From JAKORR01 sp964608495 (GTDB lineage Bacteria; Armatimonadota; Zipacnadia; Zipacnadales; FEN-943): a stretch of 6,802 nucleotides of DNA. The translations under genes were made by a program, and so were the position numbers. Positions 1 to 6,738 of this stretch are shown here, piece after piece (the first letter of the stretch is position 1; the number at the start of each line of letters is the position of its first letter). Under the pieces are notes generated by a model that was not told the origin of the DNA, did no database searches, and was given only the letters and a program-made list of their open reading frames with translations. The DNA lies in assembly GCA_964608495.1 (NCBI GenBank), contig CAZSOQ010000269.1, positions 1 through 6,802 of the forward strand, read 5' to 3'.

Positions 1-288
1 GCCCCCCACGTGCGCCACTGTCGTGATGCCCATGTTCAGCGTGTCCCTCAGCGTCTTGATGCCCCTGTAGGGACCGCCGTTGATGTGCATGTGGCAGTCG
101 AAGAGGCCGGGGACCACCGTGGCGCCCGCCGCATCTATCAGCTCGGCGTCGTCGGGCACGAGCACGTCGCCCGCCCATCCCGCGGCCTCGATGCGAGGCC
201 CGTCCGTCACGACGACGCTCTCGGGCAGGGGCTCGGCCCCCGTGCCGTCAACGAGGGTGGCGTTGATGATCGCTTTGCGTCCACTCAT
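1..288 (-). CDS. Amidohydrolase-superfamily protein, N-terminal 96 residues (runs off the left edge)
   Basis: I see an ATG start and 96 codons open to the window edge. The protein starts MSGRKAIINATLVDGTG, the small N-terminal beta-sandwich typical of imidazolonepropionase, dihydroorotase and related amidohydrolases. At residues 58-69 comes the hallmark VVPGLFDCHMHI, whose HxH pair (H66, H68) binds the catalytic metal at the end of the first TIM-barrel strand. Residues 79-94 (TLRDTLNMGITTVAHV) fit the next helix and strand (GITTVRD-like). The family hydrolyses C-N bonds in cyclic or amide substrates in the cytoplasm. The substrate cannot be read from this fragment, because the remaining metal ligands and substrate loop are outside the window. 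The gene follows the second helicase by 52 nt on the same strand, so read-through is possible, but it has no obvious link to DNA repair. Family assignment is firm; specific function is unknown. Confidence 0.88.
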   Translation of the reverse strand, partial: MSGRKAIINATLVDGTGAEPLPESVVVTDGPRIEAAGWAGDVLVPDDAELIDAAGATVVPGLFDCHMHINGGPYRGIKTLRDTLNMGITTVAHVGG

Positions 289-297
289 GGGCAACCG

Positions 298-303
298 TCT
301 CCC
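298..303 (-). promoter_or_regulatory. Ribosome binding site of the amidohydrolase
   Basis: On the minus strand GGGAGA lies 9 nt before the ATG at 288. It is a moderate Shine-Dalgarno match and supports that start. Confidence 0.5.
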
Positions 304-334
304 GGGGACCAGAGGGTCTGCCGCCCGCCGCGCG

Positions 335-351
335 CGCCGGTCAGGCCGGCG
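335..351 (-). other. GC-rich hairpin spanning the stop codon of the second helicase
   Basis: CGCCGG and CCGGCG form perfect 6-bp arms around a 5-nt loop that contains the TGA stop codon (343-341). No run of U follows, so it does not look like an intrinsic terminator. It could slow RNA decay or mean nothing in such GC-rich DNA. I see no other terminator between the helicase and the amidohydrolase gene. Confidence 0.3.
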
Positions 352-2731
352 GGTTCCCGCCGTCCGCGCCGGGTCCTCTCGCGTCGCGCAGGCCGCCCAG
401 CTCGAACATGGTCTCCAGCAGGAAGCGAGCGCCCCGCTTGTCCGGGATGCGCCCGCGCACGGCGCTGTCCATGTCGGTCATGGCGAAGGCCGGCACCGCC
501 GAGCCCACGCAGGACGGGCAGCCGTCAGCGCAGCCACACTCGCGGATGACCCGGTAGACGGTGGGCAGGATCTCGCCCAGCCGGTCCAGGCAGCGCCGGG
601 CATAGCCCATGCCGCCCGGGTAGCGGTCGTACACGAAGAGGGCATCGCGGCCCAGGCAGTTCGCGTCCACGACGGTGCCGATGTCCTGGACGTCGCACAT
701 GACGAAGAAGGGCGCCACCTCGACCAGGACGTTCGCGATGCCTATCAGGGCCTCGCCGACGACCATCTGCCTCTGCCTCATCCGCGCGACCACGGCCTCG
801 GGCGGCGCGAACCACAGCGCGACGGTCTCCAGCTCCTGTGGAGGCAGCTCGAGGTGCTCGAAGCCGAGGCTGTCGCGCGAGTGGAAGCGGATCTTCTTGA
901 ACATCGGGATGGAGGTGGTGACGACGACGTCGCCGAAGCCGACGGGTGCGCCCAGCCACTCGCCCTCCTCTTCCCGCTCCTCGATGCGGATCTGGGAGGT
1001 CTGGACGGACTGGGTGTAGTAGTCCAGGTCGCGGCGCTCCACGTGGGCGATCTTCTGCTCGATGTCGAGGTGGTTGACAAAGTAGGTCTCGGCGCCGTGG
1101 ATGTAGACGGCGTGGTCGTGGAGCTGAGATAGGACGCTCACCTCGTCCATGGTCCCGATGACGCGCTCGCCCTCGCTCTCGTCCTGGATGGTGTAGACGG
1201 GGCCGGCGATGTTGCGCAGGTTGACGTTGGCCGCCGGGTACTCGGAGCTCGACCAGTACCAGTGGCCGTTGAGGTGCCTGACCAGCCCCTCCTCCTCGAG
1301 CAGCTCGAGGACCACAGGCGCATAGGCGCCGAAGAGCTCGACCTCGGCGTCGGCCAGGGGCAGCTCGTGGCAGGCGCACTTGATGTGGCCCACGGCGATG
1401 TGGGGATTGTCCGGGTCCACGACGGCCTGCTCGGGGCTCTGGCCGAAGATGTAGTCGGGATTGGCCATCAGGTACTGGTCCATGGGCGCGTTCTGGCCCA
1501 CCAGGAAGACCAGGGACTCGTCCTGCCCGCGGCCGGCGCGGCCGGCCTGCTGCCAGAGGCTGGCGACGGTGCCGGGGTAGCCGACCAGGATGCAGGCGTC
1601 GAGGGTGCCGATGTCAATGCCCAGTTCGAGGGCGTTGGTGCTGGCGACGCCGAGGATCTCGCGGCTGACGAGCCGGCGCTCGATCTCGCGCCGCTCCTCG
1701 GGCAGGTAGCCGCCCCGGTAGGCCTGTACGGCGCGCGAGAGCCTGGGCGCCAGCGGGCGCAGCAGGTCGCGCGTGTTGCGGAAGATGAGCTCGGCCGCCA
1801 GGCGCGTGCGCACGAAGGCGATGGTCTGCACGCCCTCGCGCACCAAGGCGGAGAGCAGGTAGACGGCTTCCCAGAGCGGGCTGCGGCGATCACCGCCGAT
1901 GCGCCAGTGGTCGGAGCCGCCCCGGGCCGCCGTCTCCAGCGGCGGGGGGTTCCACAGCACGAAACGCTTGGGGCCTCGGGGCGAGCCGTCCTCGTCTATC
2001 ACCGCCACCTCGCGCCCCGTGATCCGCTCGGCGTGCTCCCGCGGGTTGGCGATGGTGGCCGAGCAGCAGATCACCTGGGGCGCGGAGCCGTAGTGCGCAC
2101 ACAGGCGCCCCAGCCGGCGCAGGACGTTCGCCAGATGTGACCCGAAGACGCCCCGGTAGGCATGGATCTCGTCTATCACGATGTATTTCAGGTGCGTGAA
2201 GAACCGGTTCCACCGGGCGTGCTGAGGCAGGATGCCCTGGTGCAGCATGTCCGGATTGGTCAGGATGATGTGGGCCCCGTCGCGCAGCTTCGAGCGCAGG
2301 GCCTGGGGCGTGTCGCCGTCGTAGGTGCCGGCCAGGAAGGTGGTCGCCCCCTCGGGGCCCTGGAACCTGCCCAGAGCCCGAAGCTGGTCTTGGGCCAGGG
2401 CCTTCGTCGGGTACAGGAACAACGCCGTGGACAGTGGGTCCTCGAGCAGGGCCTCGACCACCGGCAGGTTGTAGCACAGGGTCTTGCCGCTGGCCGTGCC
2501 CGTGACGATGACCACGTGCTTCCCGGCGCGCACCTCCCCTATCGCCCGCGCCTGGTGGAGGTAGAGCTGCTCGATGCCCTGTGCCGCCAGGGCCGCAGTC
2601 ACCTCGGGACGCAGTCCCCCCGGCACCTCGGCGTACCGGGCCGGGCGGGCCGGCAGCTCCACGATCTGGACGATCTGCCCGGAGTAGAATTCCTCACGCT
2701 CGAGTCTGGACACCAGAGTCTGTGCTTCCAT
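341..2731 (-). CDS. mrfA: MrfA/YprA-type SF2 DEAH-like helicase with C-terminal MZB (DUF1998) zinc domain, second copy
   Basis: A 796-residue ATP-dependent DNA helicase. Motifs in order: Q-like YLHQARAI (57-64), Walker A TGTASGKT (77-84), motif Ia PTKALAQDQ (108-116), Ib TNPDM (158-162), Walker B DEIH (187-190), motif III CSAT (223-226), motif V STNALELGIDIG (364-375) and motif VI QQAGRAGR (394-401). The C-terminal half is the MZB domain, ending in CGCADGCPSC (C732, C734, C738, C741), the four-cysteine zinc site of the family. B. subtilis MrfA is a 3'-5' DNA helicase acting with MrfB in excision repair of mitomycin C lesions; the same role here is inference. Length is close to the family norm (about 750). 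The ATG at 2731 is chosen because the protein from there aligns gap-free with the upstream paralogue for 260 residues. The same frame is open far upstream, but that stretch is a shadow of the other helicase. It starts 26 nt after the first helicase stops. A nine-residue insertion relative to the paralogue falls within residues 264-298. Confidence 0.95.
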   Translation of the reverse strand: MEAQTLVSRLEREEFYSGQIVQIVELPARPARYAEVPGGLRPEVTAALAAQGIEQLYLHQARAIGEVRAGKHVVIVTGTASGKTLCYNLPVVEALLEDPLSTALFLYPTKALAQDQLRALGRFQGPEGATTFLAGTYDGDTPQALRSKLRDGAHIILTNPDMLHQGILPQHARWNRFFTHLKYIVIDEIHAYRGVFGSHLANVLRRLGRLCAHYGSAPQVICCSATIANPREHAERITGREVAVIDEDGSPRGPKRFVLWNPPPLETAARGGSDHWRIGGDRRSPLWEAVYLLSALVREGVQTIAFVRTRLAAELIFRNTRDLLRPLAPRLSRAVQAYRGGYLPEERREIERRLVSREILGVASTNALELGIDIGTLDACILVGYPGTVASLWQQAGRAGRGQDESLVFLVGQNAPMDQYLMANPDYIFGQSPEQAVVDPDNPHIAVGHIKCACHELPLADAEVELFGAYAPVVLELLEEEGLVRHLNGHWYWSSSEYPAANVNLRNIAGPVYTIQDESEGERVIGTMDEVSVLSQLHDHAVYIHGAETYFVNHLDIEQKIAHVERRDLDYYTQSVQTSQIRIEEREEEGEWLGAPVGFGDVVVTTSIPMFKKIRFHSRDSLGFEHLELPPQELETVALWFAPPEAVVARMRQRQMVVGEALIGIANVLVEVAPFFVMCDVQDIGTVVDANCLGRDALFVYDRYPGGMGYARRCLDRLGEILPTVYRVIRECGCADGCPSCVGSAVPAFAMTDMDSAVRGRIPDKRGARFLLETMFELGGLRDARGPGADGGNPPA

Positions 2732-2736
2732 GTTTG

Positions 2737-2742
2737 CTTCCC
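2737..2742 (-). promoter_or_regulatory. Weak ribosome binding site of the second helicase
   Basis: GGGAAG lies 5 nt before the ATG at 2731, in the 26-nt gap after the first helicase. It is poorer than the GGAGG sites of the two upstream genes, so translation may depend partly on ribosomes arriving from the preceding gene. A short GCGC-CGAAA-GCGC stem sits just before it. Confidence 0.4.
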
Positions 2743-2757
2743 GCGCTTTCGGCGCTG

Positions 2758-5613
2758 TCAGGATTCCGTGCCGTCGCCGTCCTCCTCGGGCTCCGTCCGC
2801 CTGCGCTTCAGCCGACGGGCCCGGGCGGCCAGGGAGTCGCCGTGGCGGATGGTCCCCTCGGACCCCTGGGGCGCGCCGTCGTCCTCGGGCCCCGGCCCGC
2901 CTTCCGAGGGCCCGGCTCCGTCCCTTCGGCCATCGGCCGACCGCGCCGGGCGCCCCGGGAAGGCCGTGGGCGGGGCGTTCCCCCCGCGCCGCCCCATGCC
3001 CTCCGGGGGGCCCTGGATGGGTGCGAAGGGCGACAGGTCGTCCGTGGGGACGTGCTTGGCTGCACGCCGGCGCAGCTCCCGGTCGAACCTGCGCCGCCGC
3101 TCGGCACGACGGGCCACGTCGGCCTCGCCCAGCGTCTCCTCCTCCTCGCGCTCGGGGTACTCGGTGGGCACCTCGGGCTCGATGGGATGGTAGACCTGCG
3201 GCTCCCTCATGCGCTCCAGCCGCCGCCGCAGAGCCCGCTCCAGGCGCAGGCGGGCATCCTCGGCCGTCTCGACCAGCGAGGCGTTGTCGGGTCCGGCCAG
3301 CAGGCAGCCGTCGCCGGTCAGCCCGCGCAGGATCATCAGCGTGGCGGGCTTGCTCGGGATGCTGGCCTCGCCCCGCTCGACGTTCCAGGTCGCGTACTGC
3401 CGCAGCGGCTTGCCCACGCAGCAGGGGCAGCCGATGTCGCAGGGGCAGTTGGCCACGTTGTCGAGCACGGCCGGCAGGATCTCGTGCAGCAGGTCGTAGG
3501 CCTTCTCGGTGAAGCCCAGCCCCAGCGGGTAGCGCTCGTAGATAAACACGGCATTCCACGGCGAGTTGGCGCTGCCCACCGAGTGCGAGAAGTCCAGCGT
3601 GTCGCAGGTCATGAAGGCGGGCAGCAGCATCCGCGTCGCGTAGCCGATGCCCCGCAGGCCGGAGTGGGCGTCCAGCCCCGCCAGCCGCACCTGCTCCATC
3701 AGGTCCTCGGGCGGAACGATCCACAGCGCCATGGTCTCGAGGACGAAGGTGGGCAGTTGGACGCCGTGCTGGGAGACGGCGTCGAGCGAGTAGAAATGGA
3801 CCCGCTCGTACATGTACGTGCGGAAGTAGGCCGTCACCTCGCCCCAGTAGGCCATGCCGGTGCCCAGGGGCTTCTCGCGCAGGCAATGGTCCACGTGGTG
3901 GACGTCGGTGCCGCCGATGGGCTGGGTGTAGTAGTCCACCTCGACGCGCTGGACGCGGGCGATGTTGCGGTCCAGGTCCAGCTCGAGCACCTGGTAGGTG
4001 TCGCCCTGGTGTAGGTAGATGGCGCCGGGGTGCAGGATCGGCTGCGAGTCGAACTTGTCCACCTCGCCGAGCACCTGGCCTGTGTCCACGTCCTCGATGA
4101 GCACGTTGGCATCGGAGCGGTTGCGCAGCGACACCTCGTGCTGGGGCGTCTCGTTGGCGGCGTGGTACCAGCGGTCGCCCAGGTGCGTGATCTTGCCGTT
4201 CTCCTCGAGCACGGCCAGGCAGAGCCCGGCGTGCGGGCCGAAGAGGCGGACTTCGCCGTCGGCGAGGGGGAGCTCGTGGGCCGCGCAGCGGAGCTGCCCG
4301 AGGATCACGAAGGGGTTGTCCTCGTCCAGCACGGCACGCTCGATGGGCCGGCCGAAGAGGTAATCCGGGTTGCTCATCACGTACTGGTTGATCGCCGTGT
4401 CCAGGCCGATGAGGATGACCAGGGCGTCGCGATCCTGCCGGCCGGCGCGCCCGGACTGCTGGAGGAAGGACGCGAGGGTGCCCGGGTAGCCCACGATCAG
4501 GCTCGCGTCCAGCGCGCCTACGTCTATGCCCAGCTCGAGCGCCCGCGTCGTGCTGACCCCCATCAGCTCCCCGGCGAAGAGGCGGCGCTCGATCTCGCGC
4601 CGCTCTTGGGGCAGGTACCCGCCCCGGTAGGGCGTCACCCTCCCGACCAGGTGGGGGCTCGTCTCGCCCAGGTTCTCGCAGACGTACCGATAGATCATCT
4701 CGGCCGTCATCTTGGCCTTCGAGAAGGTGATGGTGGGCACGCCGCGCTGGATGAGCAGGGCCATGAGCTCGTGGGCCTCGACGTTGGCGCTGCGCCGCCC
4801 GCGGTAGGTGCGGGCCCGGATGCGAGGCGGGTTCCAGAACACGTAGGTGCGCTTGCCCCGGGGGCTGCCGTCGTCGTCCACGAGCATCATGCGCCGGCCC
4901 GTCAGCCGCTCGGCGAGCTCGTCGGGATTGCGGATCGTCGCGGAGGAGGCCACGGTCCGAGGGTCGGACCCGTAGTGGGCACAGACCCTGAAGAAGCGGC
5001 GCAGGAGGTTGGCCATGTTGGACCCGAAGATGCCGCTGTATACGTGCAGCTCGTCGAGCACCAGCAGCTTGAGGCGCGAGAGGAAACCGGCCCACCGCGC
5101 GTGCTGGGGCATGAGCACCGAGTGGACCATGTCGGGGTTGGTGAAGACCACCGAGCCCTCGTCCCGCAGCCTGCGGCGGAGGTCCGAGGGGGTGTCGCCG
5201 TCGTAGACGCCCGCCAGGACGGAAGGCAGGCCCGCGCCGTCCAGCGCCCCGCGGAAGCCCCGGAACTGGTCCTGGCAAAGGGCCTTCGTCGGAAAGAAGA
5301 GCACGGCCGTGGTCTCGGGGTCCTCCAGCAGCATCTCCAGCAGGGGCAGCACGTAGCACAGGGTCTTGCCCGAGGCCGTGCCCGTGACGACGAGGACGTC
5401 GCGGCCCTCCCGGACGTAGTCCACCGCCTGGGCCTGGTGAGTGTAGAGGCGCTCGATGCCCCGGGCGTGAAGCATCTCGCTCAGGGCCTCGGGCAAGGCC
5501 CGGCAGGGATCGGCGAAACGAGCGGCGCGCGCAGGCACCTCGTGTACGTGCACGATCTGCCCCGCGTAGCCGGGCGAGGATCGAAGCTCGTCCAGGAGAG
5601 CCTGGAAATCCAT
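2758..5613 (-). CDS. mrfA: MrfA/YprA-type SF2 DEAH-like helicase with MZB domain and long basic tail, first copy
   Basis: A 951-residue paralogue of the downstream helicase; I count 52 identities in the first 100 aligned residues. Motifs: YTHQAQAV (57-64), Walker A TGTASGKT (77-84), Ia PTKALCQDQ (108-116), Ib TNPDM (158-162), Walker B DELH (187-190), III SSAT (223-226), V STTRALELGIDVG (354-366), VI QQSGRAGR (385-392). All catalytic motifs are intact, so it should be an active helicase. The MZB zinc cluster is CPCDIGCPCC (C723, C725, C729, C732, with an extra C731). After about residue 770 comes a tail absent from the paralogue: Arg-rich helical stretches (786-803, 835-851), a Pro/Gly-rich disordered part (855-925), a basic patch RARRLKRRR (931-939) and an acidic end. 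This tail probably binds nucleic acid or a partner; that is inference. The ATG at 5613 has GGAGG 5 nt upstream and begins 17 nt after the exonuclease stop. It probably acts with that exonuclease in lesion excision; whether the two helicases are redundant, hetero-oligomeric or lesion-specific cannot be told. Confidence 0.95.
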   Translation of the reverse strand: MDFQALLDELRSSPGYAGQIVHVHEVPARAARFADPCRALPEALSEMLHARGIERLYTHQAQAVDYVREGRDVLVVTGTASGKTLCYVLPLLEMLLEDPETTAVLFFPTKALCQDQFRGFRGALDGAGLPSVLAGVYDGDTPSDLRRRLRDEGSVVFTNPDMVHSVLMPQHARWAGFLSRLKLLVLDELHVYSGIFGSNMANLLRRFFRVCAHYGSDPRTVASSATIRNPDELAERLTGRRMMLVDDDGSPRGKRTYVFWNPPRIRARTYRGRRSANVEAHELMALLIQRGVPTITFSKAKMTAEMIYRYVCENLGETSPHLVGRVTPYRGGYLPQERREIERRLFAGELMGVSTTRALELGIDVGALDASLIVGYPGTLASFLQQSGRAGRQDRDALVILIGLDTAINQYVMSNPDYLFGRPIERAVLDEDNPFVILGQLRCAAHELPLADGEVRLFGPHAGLCLAVLEENGKITHLGDRWYHAANETPQHEVSLRNRSDANVLIEDVDTGQVLGEVDKFDSQPILHPGAIYLHQGDTYQVLELDLDRNIARVQRVEVDYYTQPIGGTDVHHVDHCLREKPLGTGMAYWGEVTAYFRTYMYERVHFYSLDAVSQHGVQLPTFVLETMALWIVPPEDLMEQVRLAGLDAHSGLRGIGYATRMLLPAFMTCDTLDFSHSVGSANSPWNAVFIYERYPLGLGFTEKAYDLLHEILPAVLDNVANCPCDIGCPCCVGKPLRQYATWNVERGEASIPSKPATLMILRGLTGDGCLLAGPDNASLVETAEDARLRLERALRRRLERMREPQVYHPIEPEVPTEYPEREEEETLGEADVARRAERRRRFDRELRRRAAKHVPTDDLSPFAPIQGPPEGMGRRGGNAPPTAFPGRPARSADGRRDGAGPSEGGPGPEDDGAPQGSEGTIRHGDSLAARARRLKRRRTEPEEDGDGTES

Positions 5614-5618
5614 GCGTG

Positions 5619-5623
5619 CCTCC
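5619..5623 (-). promoter_or_regulatory. Ribosome binding site of the first helicase
   Basis: GGAGG lies 5 nt before the ATG at 5613, inside the 17-nt gap after the exonuclease stop (TAG, 5633-5631). The tight spacing supports translation from one operon mRNA. Confidence 0.7.
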
Positions 5624-5630
5624 GAGCGGT

Positions 5631-6608
5631 CTACTCGCGCGGCGGGAGCTTCACGAGCAGCTCGGCCATGGTGATCAGGTCCAGGAAGTTGTGCCGGAGG
5701 ATCTCGACGATCCGCCAGGCGTCGCCGGTGCGGACGTAGTCGTGGTAGGCGTCCGGGATCTCGCTGCCCGAGATGTCGGCCGGGCGGTCCCGGCCGCAGA
5801 CGAAGCTCTCGAGCGTCTGCAGCTTGCAGTCGGGCACAGCCTCGCGCCAGACGCGGCGGCTCTCGTGGAGCAGGTCCAGGTGGGGCGGGTCCAGCGCGAA
5901 GGGAATGGCCGTGGCCGCCGCTCGCATCCGCACGTAGGGCAGGTCAAAGGACTTGCCATTGAAGGACACCAGGAGTCTCCTGCGCTCCGCCTCGCGCAGG
6001 AAGAACCAGATCGCGGCGGGCTCCTCTGAGTAGTCCCTGGCTAAATACTGGCGGACGGTGAGGCCGCCGTCCTCCCAGGCCATGACGCCGATGAGGAAGA
6101 GAGGAGTGGTGCTGAGGCCCGTGGTCTCCAGGTCCAAAAAGAGCAGGTCGTCAGGGCGCGGGCCGGCGCCCGGGCACAGGTCGCGCAGGCGACGGCTGAG
6201 AGCCGAGTCGCGGCAGGCGGCCTCGGCGCCGAGCACGGTGCCAAGCTCGCGCCACTCGGCGGCGAAGTCGCCGGGACGGGCCTTGATGAGGTAGGCCGTG
6301 AAGCCCTCGGGCGAGGAGACCTCGGCCCCCTCGGTCGCCTCCTCCAGGGCCACCGGTTCGTGCGGCTCCGGGGGCGGCTTGGGCGCGTCGGGCGCCCGGC
6401 GGGGCGTGACCCGGGGCCGCGGCGGCGAGACGGGACGCGCCTCGGGGCGACCGACCGGAAGAGGCCGGGGAGGCGCCGGCGCCGCACCGCGCAGGGTGCG
6501 CAGCTTGCGCCGGATCCGCTCCAGGTCCCCGGCCAGAGCCTCCCGGGACGGGGCCGCGTCTGCATGGGGGGCCCCAGCCTCGTCGCTGGAACGCTCGGAC
6601 TCAGCCAA
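5631..6608 (-). CDS. mrfB: MrfB/YprB-type DEDDh RNase H-fold exonuclease
   Basis: A 325-residue predicted 3'-5' exonuclease. Exo I is FLDLETTGL (157-165; D159, E161), Exo II is SFNGKSFDLPYV (215-226; D222) and Exo III is HNFLD (306-310; H306, D310), giving the full DEDDh two-metal set. HLDLLHESRRVW (243-254) between II and III is typical of the YprB family. In B. subtilis MrfB works with the helicase MrfA in mitomycin C repair, and the helicase genes adjacent here make the same pairing very likely. N-terminal architecture: a charged helix (about 21-40), a Pro/Arg-rich linker (42-84), then the folded domain from about 100. The protein stops 15 residues after Exo III, so the C-terminal TPR region described for the roughly 410-residue Bacillus protein seems to be missing. 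The start is TTG: GGAGG lies 9 nt upstream, an in-frame TAG (6617-6615) excludes earlier starts, and no in-frame ATG occurs before residue 176. It is the first gene of the operon. A structure-specific nuclease or RNase role cannot be excluded. Confidence 0.92.
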   Translation of the reverse strand: MAESERSSDEAGAPHADAAPSREALAGDLERIRRKLRTLRGAAPAPPRPLPVGRPEARPVSPPRPRVTPRRAPDAPKPPPEPHEPVALEEATEGAEVSSPEGFTAYLIKARPGDFAAEWRELGTVLGAEAACRDSALSRRLRDLCPGAGPRPDDLLFLDLETTGLSTTPLFLIGVMAWEDGGLTVRQYLARDYSEEPAAIWFFLREAERRRLLVSFNGKSFDLPYVRMRAAATAIPFALDPPHLDLLHESRRVWREAVPDCKLQTLESFVCGRDRPADISGSEIPDAYHDYVRTGDAWRIVEILRHNFLDLITMAELLVKLPPRE

Positions 6609-6617
6609 CCTGTCCTA

Positions 6618-6622
6618 CCTCC
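6618..6622 (-). promoter_or_regulatory. Strong ribosome binding site that fixes the TTG start of the exonuclease
   Basis: GGAGG (read on the minus strand, followed by TAGGACAGG) lies 9 nt before the TTG at 6608. The in-frame TAG overlaps this spacer, so the TTG is the only start compatible with the site. Confidence 0.75.
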
Positions 6623-6629
6623 AGGGCCG

Positions 6630-6652
6630 GGCTGCACTGCCTGCGAGCAGCC
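6630..6652 (-). other. Leader hairpin just upstream of the ribosome binding site
   Basis: GGCTGC and GCAGCC form perfect 6-bp arms with an 11-nt loop in the predicted 5' leader. A competing pairing, CCAGG (6655-6651) with CCTGG (6625-6621), would take in the first two bases of the Shine-Dalgarno sequence. A leader structure that tunes translation is possible, but such pairings arise easily at this GC content. Confidence 0.35.
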
Positions 6653-6681
6653 TGGGAAACGGGGCCGCGGGTCGCGAGGGC

Positions 6682-6709
6682 ATTATAGGCGTAATCGAAC
6701 GTTTGTCCA
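6682..6709 (-). promoter_or_regulatory. Sigma70-type promoter of the exonuclease-helicase operon
   Basis: On the minus strand, TGGACA (6709-6704, 5 of 6 to TTGACA) and a perfect TATAAT (6687-6682) are separated by 16 nt. Transcription should start near 6675, leaving a leader of about 67 nt before the TTG. It sits directly upstream of the first gene of a tightly packed same-strand gene set, where a promoter is expected. Nothing comparable is seen in the gaps between the downstream genes. Confidence 0.75.
6696..6709. promoter_or_regulatory. Candidate LexA/SOS box overlapping the -35 element
   Basis: The plus strand reads CGAACGTTTGTCCA; the minus strand reads TGGACAAACGTTCG. Against the Gram-positive SOS box CGAAC-N4-GTTCG it matches 8 of 10 specified bases, with one half-site perfect. 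Against the degenerate form CGAACRNRYGTTYC the minus strand matches 11 of 14. It covers the whole -35 hexamer, where a bound repressor would block RNA polymerase, and the downstream genes are repair genes. No lexA gene is in the window, and the match is imperfect, so this is a candidate only. Confidence 0.4.
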
Positions 6710-6738
6710 AGGCGGGCGGAAGGCCGCGCGTGTATAGA

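Noticed and set aside
2743..2757. The GCGC-CGAAA-GCGC stem between the helicase genes as an attenuator or terminator.
   Set aside because: Only four base pairs, no U tract, and such motifs are expected by chance in GC-rich DNA.
2732..5359. The reading frame of the second helicase stays open through most of the first helicase gene, suggesting a 1672-residue protein.
   Set aside because: The upstream part is Arg/Pro/Gly-rich shadow translation with no helicase motifs, and the true frame there encodes the first helicase. The second gene starts at the ATG at 2731.
4030..5739. A 569-codon open frame on the plus strand, and other long plus-strand frames (for example 2581-4014, 1262-2140 and 80-1132).
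   Set aside because: They lie antisense to genes with clear motifs. Their composition (strings of V, H, G, A, D, L, Q) is what reverse translation of a high-GC gene gives, and they show no recognisable domain.
341..6608. A DISARM-like phage defence system, because DUF1998 and helicase domains occur together.
   Set aside because: In DISARM the DUF1998 protein (DrmB) is separate from the helicase (DrmA), with a methyltransferase and phospholipase D protein nearby. Here MZB/DUF1998 is fused to each helicase and the partner is a DEDDh exonuclease, matching MrfAB.
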